In this document: positions 11,006-22,781 of the stretch, piece by piece
How positions within the stretch are numbered: the first letter of the stretch is position 1
Layout of the letters: each line of letters opens with the position of its first letter
NCBI GenBank assembly: GCA_030762935.1
Contig: CM060895.1
Span: 33,879,501 to 33,943,500, forward strand
From: Hymenopus coronatus
Lineage: Eukaryota > Arthropoda > Insecta > Mantodea > Hymenopodidae
Direction: 5' to 3'
Length of the DNA stretch: 64,000 nucleotides
The notes under the pieces: generated by a model
Database searches by the model: none
What the model saw: the letters and a program-made list of their open reading frames with translations, nothing else
What the model was told of the DNA's origin: nothing
Program-made: the position numbers and the translations under genes

Positions 11006-11810
11006 TTTAAACTTTCTCTGCACCTCTTATGTACATAGTGTATAGTCAAGGTATCGTATTGCACCCAAACATTTAATACATATTTTTAGACTCCCTAAAT
11101 TTAAAAAAAAATGCATTTCTAGAAAAATGTTTGTGTGTATGTGTCTGGGCAGTAGAGCTCAAAAACGAAAATTCATTAAATACCAAACTTATTAATCGAA
11201 TTCAGGATTTTTCAGGATGTGACACGAAGATTTTCAAAAATATTCACCTACCTCCATTTACTCTGGGACAATTTTCGAAAATTTATATTTTCTCAAAAAT
11301 TGCTCCATCAATTTTGATTCAAATGCCGCATTATAAGATATTTACTGGCTAAATGTATATATTGAATAGTCTGGGAATAAGCTCTGTGAAGACCTGTTCA
11401 TCATTTATGAATTTGCATAGCTGGTAACAGTAAAAAACTTAGTAAATAAAAAATATTAATCTTGGTAAAACAAACGTTATATCATATATATATTTTCTTG
11501 AGTTAAACATTTTTAAGATATTGCGTGTAATTAGTTTGTTTTAAAATAAACTTTTCTCATGCGGGAATTTGTCAACTTCTGGCAGTACAAAGAAACGGAT
11601 TTCAATCACATGGCAACCGGCTTTTAAAAGATTTGACTATCACTTCAGCTTAGTGTATTTGCCTATTCCCCTTTTACTTACAAGGATGCAAGTAATAATA
11701 CAATTCCTGGTAATGTCTATATCAATTAGTAGATAGAAGAATAAACTTTTTTAACTATACTTTGTTAAATAGTAGTAGAAAAAGTCATGTGATGGAACAC
11801 ATCAAATTTT
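11006..11810 (+). repeat. Element H, diverged copy
   Basis: The P-end 'aaactttctctgcacc' with palindrome core is followed by a strongly diverged interior and an H-end 'atggaacacatcaaatttt'. The next H copy starts immediately, head-to-tail. Confidence 0.75.
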
Positions 11811-11811
11811 A

Positions 11812-12651
11812 TTTTGTCTACACGTACTATGTACATAGTGTATTGTAACATATGTCTTTATTGGCTCAACTATTAGTTACAAATAAAATTTTAAATATAT
11901 TGCTTCAAATAGTTCACTTAAAGTTTCGACACGTAGTTTATAGATGCACGCCGTCTATGGCTTGCGCACCACTGCGCGTCAACACTCCAGTCACTGATTA
12001 CCCAGTACAATGCATTACACAACACTCTTACTGCAATTCTTCCTCCCTTGTATAGCGAGAAAATGATGTCACACGCTTTCTGGAAACTTCTCGTAGGTAC
12101 TAGAAACTGGAGCCGGGTAAAGCATCTCGAATATTGAGAAGAATTATGTGAGAAGAGAAGAGTCTCACGTTCCGAAGGATCCTGTTACCAAAATGCGATT
12201 TCTCATATCCAAGCACCCGTCGCCGCATAACTGAGTGAACCTAAGAGTTGTCACGTACACGGACGGCATTATCTCAGTAGAAGGTATGTGTTTCACCTAA
12301 AAATTGGATACCAAGACTTTACCAAAAGTACATCCTGGATGGTCTTTGTTGAATTTTGCATAACTGGTAAACAGTAAAAGATATTCCTACAAAAACTTAA
12401 TACACAAAAATATAGACCTCCTTAAAACACATCATTTGCCATATACATTGCGTATCTTCTTTTGTTTCTGTGGAAATGCAAAGCGAACTTCAATTCTTTA
12501 GATATCGATCGGGTTTAAAAGATTTGACTATCGATTTAGCCTGGCATATTCCCTTGTTTCCCATCTGCTTATAAGGAACTAAGTAGTAAGACCAAGTGTG
12601 GTAATATTTATCGCATTTAGCATGATGTAGATAGAACAACAATTTTATGTA
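11812..12651 (+). repeat. Element H split by a solo LTR
   Basis: The P-end (11812-11843) is cut inside its palindrome by the LTR at 11844-12276. It resumes with 'gtagaaggtatgtg'. The right part lacks the microsatellite region and the final H-end, and abuts the next copy at 12653. Confidence 0.75.
11844..12276 (-). mobile_element. Solo LTR (copy 1)
   Basis: It is bounded by TG...CA on the minus strand. The 5' end 'tgagataatgccgtc' aligns with 'tgtgacattaccgtc' of the copy at 42652-43058, and both end in '...attaca/gttaca' after an 'aataaag' signal. It also shares the segment around 'gaggaagaat'. It interrupts an element H palindrome with flanks gtat/gtag, consistent with a 4-bp TSD that has one mutation. 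No internal retrotransposon sequence flanks it. Confidence 0.65.
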
Positions 12652-12652
12652 A

Positions 12653-13544
12653 TTTTTACTTTCTCTATACGCACTATGTACATAGTGTATAGAGGAGGCT
12701 ATTGCACTCCACCCAAAAATTCGATACCGAGATTTCACCGGAAATGTATGTTTTAGGGTCCCCAATATCCAAAAAAAGGATTTTCACAAAAAGGTCCGTG
12801 TGTGTGTGTGTGTGTGTGTGTCTGTGTCTGTGAACACGATAACTCAAAAACGAAAAGTCAGTAAAATACCAAACTTGGTATTTAAGTTTAGTATCTTCCA
12901 GAGATGCGACACGAAGATTTTGAGAAAAATCCCCGCACCCCTAACTACCCTTTACATGAAACTTTTTTTGAAAATTTTGATTTTGTCAAAAATGGATCTA
13001 ACGATTTTGATTAAAATTTCGCATATTAAAGATATTTACCTGACAAATAAAATGTATATCTTGAATTTTCTGCGAATAGCCTCTGAAGAGTATTTTATTC
13101 TGGATGAATTTTACTGAATTTTGAATAACTGCTAAACCGTAAGAGATGGACAAAAACTTACCACACAAAAAATGTAGAGCACATTAAAACACACAATTTA
13201 TGTTATATACCTTTTTTTTCGTGGAGTTCGTCGTTTTTGAGATATTCCTTGTTTTTGGTTTCTGCTATGAAAAACTTATACTTTTCTCATACAGGAATTT
13301 GTCAACTCCTGTCCATACAAAGGAACTTAAGTAACATAGCAACCAGCTTTTGACTATCACTTTAACCTATAGTACTCCCTTATTTCGGTACTACTTACAA
13401 GGAAGGAAGTAATAAGACTATTTCTGCTATTTTTTTTTTTTTTTTTCTGATTAGCATGAAGTAAATAGTAGCATAAGCTTTTTAAGAACAATTTGTTGCA
13501 GAGCTATAGAGAAAGTCATGTGAATGGTACACATAAGATTTTTT
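12653..13544 (+). repeat. Element H, full length, well preserved
   Basis: One of the cleanest copies: 'tttttactttctctatacg' and palindrome at 12653-12697, (TG)n at 12798-12822, stem-loop at about 12868-12887, and an H-end with decamer, hairpin and T-run. An open frame of about 105 codons (12800-13117) starts in the TG tract; see the finding on recurrent open frames. Confidence 0.92.
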
Positions 13545-13548
13545 GTTT

Positions 13549-13834
13549 GTTGAATAGGTAGAGAAAAGCACGCGAATGCAATACATCAGATTTTTATTTT
13601 GGGTTATGTTCTTTAGTTGTTGTTTATATTGCTATTTTCATATTGCCTAATAAGAAGCGGAGCAGCCTTAATTTTAATGTTAAGAAATCTATTTCCGTTA
13701 AACCGACTATAGTATTTGCTGATTCGATTAACCAAAATAATGAATACTTTGGTGATATTAAAACACGTTTTTTGTAACAATAGTTTGCTACAGAATAGGT
13801 AGAGAAAGGCATGTGAAAGGAACACATATGATTT
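13549..13834 (+). repeat. Extra H-end tags after the copy at 12653
   Basis: Two further short H-ends lie at 13549-13595 ('gcaatacatcagattttt') and 13769-13834 ('ggaacacatatgattt'). They are separated by about 170 bp of unrelated AT-rich DNA. Confidence 0.65.
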
Positions 13835-13867
13835 GTTGTTATATTGCAGTCAGTTGTCATTTGCTAT

Positions 13868-14101
13868 TCAAGAGAGAAATGCTAATAAAGTTGCGGTTGA
13901 CATGTTTTGTCATATTTACAAGTCATTACAATGAAATTCCGTTACTAATTCTAGATAATTCAGTATGAAATATTAGTTATTTAAGAGACATACTAATAAA
14001 ATTGGGTTCAAATGTTTTGTCATATTTACAATGAATTAAACCTAATTATGAAATGCCGTTACTAATTCTAGATATCAGATTGCAATATGAAATATTAGTT
14101 T
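13868..14101. repeat. Diverged tandem duplication, two units of about 115 bp
   Basis: Units 13868-13979 and 13980-14101 share 'tgttttgtcatatttaca', 'ccgttactaattctagat' and 'atgaaatattagtt'. They are unrelated to element H. Confidence 0.75.
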
Positions 14102-14695
14102 TGTTGAACTAAAATTGTTATTGGTTTTGTTAATACCACAACCACATTAATTGAGGGTTGATCCAGTGGCACAACCACGGGATGAGGATTATACTACCAT
14201 ATTATGTTTATTAAGCGCTTTTAATAAGCTTGTCTTATATTATTACATGTTGTTGAAATATTCGCATGATATTCATATTTTGGATAACAGAAGAGAATAT
14301 TCCCTTAGAACAAATAAATAAATAAATTGTAAGTTTCCAATAAAAGCAACAAACACTATATGTGATACTTTTCAACTTTTTTTTTATTTTTTTTTTTTTT
14401 TAAATACAGTTCCGGGGGATTTTCAGGACTCCGGCGCTGTATTCCTCCTTTCTCCATTCTTTCCAGTTTCCTATATTTCCTTAGTAGGTCTTATTATTCT
14501 TAACGTTTTCCTTTTTTACTACTTATACAGACATAGACATATTTAGAAACACCCATGCCCAAGGGACACTTTAACGAGCGCGGCCACCGGGATCGGCATC
14601 AACTCAACGGGGCAAATGCTGCCACCGTTCAATGCTAGGTTTCTGTCTGAAGGTCTCTTGGAAACAGATCTGCTGAGAAAAGGTACCTTTTTTAT
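14102..14695. other. Single-copy AT-rich DNA with T-run
   Basis: Contains a T-rich run (14377-14402) followed by a GC-richer stretch (14408-14660). There is no coding frame and no repeat match. Confidence 0.4.
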
Positions 14696-15539
14696 TTAAA
14701 AAAATCTGATGTGTTCCATTCATATTACTTTCTCTACATCTCTGAAAAAATATTGTTAAAAAGCTCATGCCTCTATTTACTTCATACCAATGAGAAAAAT
14801 TAACATAAATCCTCTTATTATTTAATAGAAGTGAAATAAGGGAGTTCCGTAGGTTAAAGTGGTAGTGAAAAACTGATTGCTTTGTGACTGAAGTTCCTTT
14901 GTTTGTATGGAAAGTGTTGACAAATTCCTGTATGAAAATAGTATGAGTCTTTCAAAGCTGAAACCAGAAACATAGCATATCTGAAAAAACGAAATAACTC
15001 CACGAAAAAGATGTATATAACATAAACTGTGTGTTTTAATGTGCTGTACATTTTTTGTGAGGTAAGTTTTTGTCTATCTCTTAAGGTTTAGCAGTTATGC
15101 AACATTCCGTAACATTCATCCAGGATGAAGTAGTCTTCAGAGGCTATTTCCAGAAAATTCAATTTATTTGTCAGGTAAATATCTTTCATATGCGATATTT
15201 TAATCAAAATCGTTAGGGCCATTTTTGAGAAATTTAAATTTTCAAAAAAAGTTCCATGCAAAGGGTAGTTGAGGGTGAGGGGATTTTCTTGAAAATCTTC
15301 GTGCCGCGCCCTTGGAAGATACCAAACTTAAATACCAAGTAAAGTATTTAAAGGTCTTTTCGTTTTTGAGCAATACTGTCCAAAGACACACACACCACGG
15401 ACATTTTTCTAGAAATGCTTTTTTGGGTTCAGGGGGACCCAAAACATGTATTTCCGGTGAAAACTCGGTATCGATTTGTGGGTGCATTACAATACCTTCT
15501 CTATACACTATGTACATAGTGTGTAGAGAAAGTAAAAAT
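14696..15539 (-). repeat. Element H, full length
   Basis: The H-end 'aatctgatgtgttccattc' and the P-end palindrome ending 'gtagagaaagtaaaaa' are both intact. It is joined directly to the next minus copy, sharing the A-run at 15535-15539. Confidence 0.9.
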
Positions 15540-16344
15540 CTGACGTGTTCCATTCACATTACTTTCTCTAAAGCTCTGTAACAAATTATTATTAAAAAGC
15601 TTATTATTCTATATGATTCATGCTAATTGAGATAAACATTAGCAGAAATTGTCTTATTACTTAGTTCCTCTATAAGCAGAAGGGAAATAAGGGAATACAC
15701 TAGGCTAAACTGACAGTCAAGTGTTTTAAAATGTGGGTACTATGAGATTGAAATTCGTTTATTTGCGTAGCCAGAAGTTGATAACTTCCCGTATGGGAAA
15801 AGTTTAAATATTTTAAAACTGAAATCAATAACAAGAAATATCTCGAAAGCGAGCAACTCCACAAAAAAAAATGTATATGGCATAAATTGTATGTTTTGAG
15901 GAGATCTATATTTTTGTGTAGTAAGTTTTTGTCTGTATCTTGCGGTTTACTAGTTATACAAGATTCAGAAAAATTCATACAGAATAAAGAGGTCTTCGGA
16001 GGCTATTCCCAGAAAATTTAAGGTATACATTTTATTTGTCATGTAAGAATCTTAAATATAAGAAATTTTAATCAAAATCGTACAGCCATTTCTGAGAAAA
16101 CCAAAAATGTTTAAACTTGTTCCATGTTAAGAGTAGTAGGGGTGCGAGAGATTTTTTTTAAAATGTCTGTATCGCATCCTTCAAAGATACTCAACTTAAA
16201 TATCAAGTTTGGTATTTAACGGACTTTTCGTTTTTGAGTTATGCTGTCCAAAGACGACGTTTTTCTAAAAATGCTTTTCTTGGATTCAGGTGATCCCAGA
16301 ACATGTATACATGATGTACATAGTACGTGTAGAGAAAGTAAAAC
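15535..16344 (-). repeat. Element H, head-to-tail partner
   Basis: The H-end starts in the A-run of the preceding P-end. The copy is complete except for a deletion just inside the P-end ('gaacatgtatacatgatg') and a missing CA microsatellite. Confidence 0.88.
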
Positions 16345-16591
16345 GTTGTGGATTAAGTGTTTAATTTGCGACAAAGTTATGGTCTCAAAATGTGATAGTC
16401 AACGTAATTACGCATGTAAGTTTAATAGTAACCAAGGAGTAGACTTTTCTTCCAAACTGTGTCGGATACCAAGGTGTCATTGATATTCACTATTATAAAG
16501 GTGAAAGTTTTTCGTTACAAATTAATTCTCATACTGTTAACTACAATCGACTGCAATGTTATTCATCAAGTTAAATGTTTTTATATTGTGT

Positions 16592-16722
16592 AACGCCCAC
16601 GGTACAGCAGGCGATCACACCGATGATAAATGGAATGAAGATGGAGCAGCGATGGAATGCGATGATGGGGAAACCCCGCCCCTGAGCAAGTAGCCTAACC
16701 CCTCGACCACAGCGCCACCTAA
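16592..16722 (-). repeat. SINE-A fragment
   Basis: The body 'gatggagcagcgatgg' and a head end 'aacccctcgaccacagcg' match SINE-A in minus orientation. The B box region is deleted. Confidence 0.6.
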
Positions 16723-16730
16723 GACCTTGT

Positions 16731-17579
16731 TTTTTACTTTCTCTACACGTACTATATACATAGTATATAGAGAAAGTATTGTATTGCACCCAAAAATAAG
16801 TTACCGAGGTTTCACCGGAAATATTTTTGGAGACCCGCTCAATCCAAAAAAAAAAAAATGTGTTTTTAGAAAAATGTCCGTGCGTGTGACTGTGGGTAGC
16901 ATAGCTTAAAAACTCAAATTTGGTATTTAAGTTCAGTATCTTCCAAGGATGCGACACGAAGATTTTCAAGAACATCCCCCCACCGCCAACTACTATTTAC
17001 ATGGAAAAATTTTCGAAAATTTTGATTTTCTAAAAAATGGCTGTAACGATTTTCATTAAAATATTATGTATTAAAGATATTTACATGAAATAGAAAATGT
17101 ATGACTTGAATTTTCTAAGAATAGCCTCTGAAGATGACTTTAATTCTGAGGAATTTTACAGTAGTTTGCATAACTGGTAAACCATGAGATATAAACAAAA
17201 ACTTACTTAACAAAACACGTAGATCTCAATAAAAAGGACACAATTTATGTTGTATACATTTTTTTTTTCTTGGAGCTGACCGTTTTAGAAATATTCCTTG
17301 TTATTGGTTTCAGATTGGAAAAAGCTTATAGTTCTATACTTTTCTCAACTCCTGGTTAACTCTATCCCTTAGCAACCACATTTTAAAACATTTGATTATC
17401 GGTTTAACGTAGAGTATTCGCTTATTTTCCTTCTATTAAAAGCAGCTAAGTAATAAGACTGCTTCTGCTAATGTTTATCTGTATTAGCTTAAAGTAGATA
17501 AAAGAATAAGTTTATTAACAATACTATGTTACAGAGAGGTAGCGAAAGTCATGTGAATGTAACACATCAGATATTTTTA
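16731..17579 (+). repeat. Element H, near full length
   Basis: The P-end is intact ('tttttactttctctacacg'). The microsatellite has shrunk to a short GT stretch. The H-end is 'gtaacacatcagatattt'. Confidence 0.9.
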
Positions 17580-17639
17580 TATTAATACTCTGATAATTGG
17601 CATTATTTTTTAAATTTTTTCCAAATAGGACCAAACCTA

Positions 17640-18530
17640 TAAAAATCTGATGTGTTCCATTCACATGAATTTCTCTACAACTCTGCAATAAATTATTGTT
17701 AAATGCTTATGCTTCTATTTACTTCCTGCTAATCGAGAAAAAATTAGCAGAAATAGTCTTTATTACTTGCTTCCTTGTAAGTAGAAGCGAGATAAGGGAG
17801 TACCATAGGTTAAAGTGATGGTCAAAAGCTGGTTGCAATGTGACTGAAGTTCCTTTGTTTGTATTGACACGAGTTCACGAAGTCCGGTATGAGAAAATTA
17901 TGTTTTTTATAGCTGAAACCAAAAACAAGGAGTATCTCAAAAACAATCAACTCCACAAATATATATAACATAAATTGTGTGTTTTAAAGTGCTCTACATT
18001 TGTTGTGTGGTAAGTTTTTGTCCATCTCTCACGGTTTAGCAGTTATGCAAAATTCCGCAAAATTGACCCAGAATGAAGTAGTCTTCAGAGGCTATTCTCA
18101 GAAAATTAAACCTATACATTTTATTTGTCAGGTAAATATCTTTAATATACGATATTTCAATCAAAATCGTAAGAGTCATTTTTTAGAAAATCAAAATTTA
18201 CGAAAAAAGTTCCATGTAAAGGGTAGTTTGGGGTGAGGGGATTTTTCTCAAAATCTTCGTGTCGCATCCCCGGAAGATACTAACTAAACCTAAATACCAA
18301 GTTTGGTATTTTACCGACTTTTCGTTTTTGAGTTATCGTGTTCACAGACACACGGACACACACACACGGACACACACACTCATATGGACCTTTTTTCTGA
18401 AAATACTTTTTTTGGATATAGGGGACCCTAAAGTTTATATTTCCGGTGAAATCACGGTATCGAATTTTTTGGTGGAGTGCAATACTTTCTCTATACACTG
18501 TGTACATGGTGCGTATAGAGAAAGTAAAAA
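17640..18530 (-). repeat. Element H, full length
   Basis: The H-end begins 'aaaaatctgatgtgttcc'. It has an ACAC-rich tract at 18347-18382 and a P-end palindrome finishing 'gcgtatagagaaagtaaaaa'. Confidence 0.92.
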
Positions 18531-18689
18531 TATGTGTTTGATCATATCAGAAATATAAATGTCAGTGTAAGAGACATACATTAGGATAATTGTTGTACCA
18601 TTCATTAACCTATAGTTAATATATTAACATACGAAAAAATGTTATAACCTCAATAATTTAAGTAAAGCAGTTGTGATTAGAGAGAAATG

Positions 18690-19434
18690 AAAAAAAAAAA
18701 TTCTGATGTGTTACACTCACATGTATTTCTCTAGCCGTTCTACAAACTTCTTACATAAGATTGTTCTTCTTTCTGCACATTCTTAATCGAGGTATTCAGC
18801 ACAATGTTCTTATTATTTAGTTCCTTACAAGTAGGAACAAAATAAGGGATTACAGTAGGCTAAATCAAATATTTTAAAAGCTGTCGTTATGCGATTGTCA
18901 TTACAAATCACTTCTTTTCTTGGCCAGGAGTAGAACAAAAGAAAAACGGACACTCCCGTCTGAGAAAAGTATAAGTACTTCACAACTGAAACTAATAACA
19001 ACGAATTCCACGAAAACGGTAAGCTCCACGAAAAAAATGTATATGACGTAAATTGCGTATTTTAACAAGGCTACATTTTTTGTATAGTAAGTTTTTGCCT
19101 CTCTCTTACAGTTTATTAGTTATGCCAAATGAAGCAAAATTCATCCAGAATAAACAGGTCTTTAGAAGCTATTCCCAGAAAATTCAAGATATACATTTTA
19201 TTTGTCAGGTAAATATCTTTAATATACGATATTTTAATCAAAATCGTAAGAGCCATTTTTAAGAAAATCAAAATTTTCGAAAAAACTTCCATGTAAAGGG
19301 TAGTTTGGGGTGGGGGATTTTTCTCAAAATCTTGGTGTCGCATCCCTGGAAGATACTGAACTTAAATACCAAGTTTGGTATTTTAGCTACTTTTCGTTTT
19401 TGAGTTATCGTGTTCACAGGCACACGGACACTCG

Positions 19435-19469
<35 letters not shown>

Positions 19470-19620
19470 GCGCGGACCTTTTTCTGGAAATACTTTTTTG
19501 GATTTAGGGGGTCCTAAAACATGTATTTCCGGTGAAATCTCGGTATCGAATTTTTGGGTGGAATGCAATACTTCTCTATCCCTATGTACATTGTACATAC
19601 GTGGCAAGAAAAAGTAAAAA
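18690..19620 (-). repeat. Element H, full length, second subfamily
   Basis: The H-end uses 'gtgttacactcacatg' rather than 'gtgttccattcacatg', and the region near 18930 has 'ggccaggagtagaac'. This marks a variant shared with the copies at 1675, 19865 and 22782. A (CA)n tract lies at 19436-19466. Confidence 0.88.
19436..19466. repeat. (CA)n microsatellite inside element H
   Basis: A pure CA dinucleotide run at the microsatellite position of the element. Confidence 0.9.
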
Positions 19621-19864
19621 CTTAGTTTTAGTGCTAACGCAAGTACAACCCGAATCCATCACTACGGTATCAAACTTGCATTACATACTTGAAACTCAAA
19701 ATGTTGCATACGCTACTGCACACTGAAGGAATTATTTATTCCTGCTTTCCGCGCAGTAGGTCACATAAATCGTCCTTGCAAATGAAGCACTACTAGGAGT
19801 AAACAACCCGTAATGGAGCAAAAACTTTGCAGCTGCATCTGAAAAACGATGTACCTACATTTTA
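19621..19864. other. Short single-copy spacer
   Basis: About 240 bp between two H copies that converge on their P-ends. Nothing was recognised. Confidence 0.35.
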
Positions 19865-20785
19865 TTTTTACTTTCTCTATACGTACTATGTACGTAGTGA
19901 ATACAGGGAGCATTGTATTCCACCCAAAAATTCGATACCGAGATTTCACCGGAAATACATGCTTTAGGACACCCTGAATCAAAAAAAAAAAAAAGCATTT
20001 TCAGAAAAAGTCCGTGTATATGTGTGTGTGTCTATCTGTGTTTGTATGTATGTCTGTGGACAGCATAGCTCAAACACGAAAAGACCGTTAAATTCTAAAC
20101 TTGGTAGTTAGGTTTGGTATGTTCCAGGGATGCGACACCAAGATTTTCAAGAACATCCCCCACCCCTAACTACTCTTTATAGGGAAAACTTTTCGAAAAC
20201 TTTGATTTTCTAAAAAATGGCTCTAACGACTTTGACTAAAATCCCGTATATTAAGATATTTACATACCAAATAAAATGTATATCTTGAATTTTCTGGGAA
20301 TAGCCTCTGAAGAGCTCTTTATTCTGGATGAATTTTGCTAAATTTTGCTTAACTGCTAAACGGTAAGAGATAGACAAAAACTTACTACACAGAAAATGTT
20401 GATCTAATCAAAACACACAATTTATGTCCTTTAGATTTTTGCTGTGAGGTAACCGTTTCCAAGATTCCTTGTTTTTGGTTTCAGTTGTGAGTACTTATAC
20501 TTTTCTCAGACAGGAAGTGTCCGTTTTTCTTTTGTTCTACTCCTCGCCAAGCAAAGAAGCGATTTGCAATGACAATCGCATAACGACAGCTTTTAAAATC
20601 TTTGACTATCGGTTTAGCCTAGTGTATTCCCTTGTTTTCTTTCTACTTATAAGGAACTAAGTAGTAAGAACATTCTGCTAATGATTGTCTCTATTAGCGC
20701 GATGCAGGAAGAAAAATAATCTTATGTAAGAAATTTGTAGAAGAGCTAGAGAAAGTCATGTGAATGTAACACATCAGATTTTTTT
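19865..20785 (+). repeat. Element H, full length, second subfamily
   Basis: P-end 'tttttactttctctatacg'. The H-end 'gtaacacatcag' and interior 'gttctactcctcgcc' group it with the copy at 18690-19620. Confidence 0.9.
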
Positions 20786-20796
20786 ATAAGTTTTAA

Positions 20797-20901
20797 CACC
20801 CGCTTTGACTGCATATGGTAGCGCAGGAGATGGCTATGACGATACTTGGGGACGGTCCTTGTGAGAGGCGAGTGATTTAACTACTAGGCTATGACGAGAC
20901 C
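20797..20901 (-). repeat. SINE-A, truncated, in unit 1
   Basis: The head end 'gtgagaggcgagtgattt' and the tail near 'gcatatgg' are kept. The B box and most of the body are deleted. Confidence 0.55.
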
Positions 20902-21120
20902 CATTTTACTGTGAATCTGGCTGCTACTGGCAAAGAAAAGTGAGCTATGTGTTTCATGAAGTTTCTTCCCTTCCCACCTCCCCCTAATGTCGTGTTTATG
21001 AATGATTTTAGACTTAAGTCACCTGGTTTAAGAGACTTCACCAGTTCATAAAAGCAAATACATAAACCATTCGTTGAATACTCAGTTTTCTAGATTTAAA
21101 TGTGTAATATATAGTGTTTA

Positions 21121-21303
21121 ATGCCCGCATTTACTACATATGACACTGATGATACATGCAATGAAAATGGAGCAATGGTGGCATGCAATGGCGGGGGAAA
21201 CTGGAGTAAACCCATCCCTGCTTTGTCCACCACAAATCCCACATGCGATCGATTGGGATCGAACCCAGGCCGCCTTGGTGAGAGGCGAGGGGTCTAATCA
21301 CAA
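21121..21303 (-). repeat. SINE-A in unit 2
   Basis: On the minus strand it has the B box 'gggttcgatccc' (with the usual following 'aatcg'), the body 'tttgtggtggacaaag' and a tail towards 'atgtagtaaatg'. Confidence 0.75.
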
Positions 21304-21490
21304 TACTTATTTATTTGTGAATCTGTCTGCCACCTGCAAAAGAATGTGAGCTTTTGCTCAAAATGTATGTTTCATAAAGTTTTTGTTTTTCGCAAGTCGT
21401 GTTTGTAAATGATTTTAGTCACATGGTTTAACAAACTTTGCCCGTTCCATAAAAGCAAATACACGAGAGATTTGTGGAATAGTCCGTTTT

Positions 21491-22152
21491 CGTACCAGTG
21501 TTTTCAGGTGTCGTCTTGTAAGAAATGCTTGATTTTAGTGGGAAGTATATTTTCTGATGAATGCATTTTGTTTTGAGTTGTACTATACCTCGAAGAGTAA
21601 AATATCTCCCTCTCTGGCTTGTAAAGTACTTTATCTGTTTTGTTCTGTACTGTTTTCTGTTAACAATTGATGTTTTCCTTCCTCTGGAAAATATATATCC
21701 TGGAATAGAGAAGATTTGAACACGTGTTTCAATCTATGGCAACTGTTTTTGCAAATCGCCAGTTTTTACAGTTGCGTATTAAGGCCCTTTTTGAAACGAT
21801 GTTATAAAGGGAGGGTGCTGTTATGAGCAGCAGTACCGTACATAGCTCAAAGAACGCACTTCGATATTGCCTCATTTCGCAGCTGAAAGACTCAGGATTA
21901 AAACTTAAAGGCAATCTTTTTTCCATACGGCTGGTTTACTGTCGCTCCTGCTCTCAAAATACCAAATAACGAAAATCAATGCCAATACACGATTTCAACA
22001 GTTCTTTCACCAAATGAAAATAACAAGAAGGAAAGAAAGAAAAACTGTTAGTCTATAAAAAGCATACATGATTGACAAACTTAAACATGTTAATTGTTAT
22101 GCAATTTAACGGGAGATGGAAATAGAAATGGCGTATTTATTAACGCTCTTTA
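21491..22152. other. Single-copy DNA, nothing recognised
   Basis: Moderately AT-rich. Short purine run at 22026-22047. No coding frame or repeat homology. Confidence 0.4.
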
Positions 22153-22570
22153 ACTGCAGTGGTTCTCAGTATCCCATACAATACTGGGCGTGAAAGACAG
22201 CTTAATTTTGCTCAGAGGCCCCTTTATCAAATTTGAGTTTCGTAAATCTACGACGGCCGTGCCGTGGCCGAGTGGTTAAACCGCTCGCCTCTCACCTAGA
22301 CGATCCGGGTTCGATCCCAAGTGACCGCATGTGAGATTTTTGGTGCACAAAACGGCTGAGAGGCGGGTTTTCTCGGGTTCTCCGATTTCCCCCGCCAAAA
22401 CATTCCATCGGTGCTCCATCTTCATTTCATAGTCATCAGTGGGGATCTACAACACGGTAACAACGGTTTTACTTCCGTTCCGAAAAAATCCAGCGTTCTC
22501 CGCCGAGTTTGAACCCCTACCTTGGGCATATAAAGTTAACATGGTAACCACTACACCACGGAGAAGGATT
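22153..22570 (-). repeat. SINE-B, split by SINE-A
   Basis: The minus-strand tail (22153-22254: 'actgggcgtgaaagac', 'ttttgctcagaggcc') and the head (22445-22570: A-box region 'gtggtgtagtggttac', B box 'ggggttcaaactc') are separated by SINE-A at 22255-22444. Compare with the uninterrupted copy at 38077-38354. Confidence 0.8.
22255..22444 (+). repeat. SINE-A nested in SINE-B
   Basis: A box 'tggccgagtggttaaa' and B box 'ggttcgatccc' are intact, forming a tRNA-Ser/Leu-like head. The flanks 22246-22254 (atctacgac) and 22445-22453 (atctacaac) are a 9-bp TSD with one mismatch. The tail ends at 'tagtcatcagtgggg', without a long poly-A. Confidence 0.85.
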
Positions 22571-22719
22571 GGAAGCTATCCGAATGTTAAATTTGATAAT
22601 TTGATTACCTCTATCTCAGTAAATGTTTAAGAGACCTTGGGAAACTATTATTGGGTGTGTATATAATCTGATACGTTTACTGAACTAAAACGATACCAGA
22701 ATATTTTTATTAAAGGAGA

Positions 22720-22780
22720 TACTTTTTCCTCCTCTACCATGTACATAGTAGATACAGAAGGCCTTGCCCTCCATCTAAAC
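22720..22780 (+). repeat. Element H P-end fragment
   Basis: A degraded palindrome around 'catgtacatagtag' and 'ttgccctccatctaaac'. It abuts an oppositely oriented copy. Confidence 0.55.
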
Positions 22781-22781
22781 A

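Larger units (their letters stand above)
20797..21490 (-). repeat. Tandem duplication of a SINE-A-containing unit
   Basis: Unit 1 (20797-21115) and unit 2 (21121-21490) each hold a minus-strand SINE-A. Each is followed by a shared flank containing 'gtgaatctg', 'gtgagct', 'gtttcat', 'aatgattttag' and 'cataaaagcaaatac'. The units have diverged by small indels and by loss of much of the SINE body in unit 1. Confidence 0.7.

Noticed and set aside
14375..14405. Long T-run as a poly-A tail of a minus-strand retrocopy
   Set aside because: The flanking sequence shows no gene or SINE structure and no TSD could be found.
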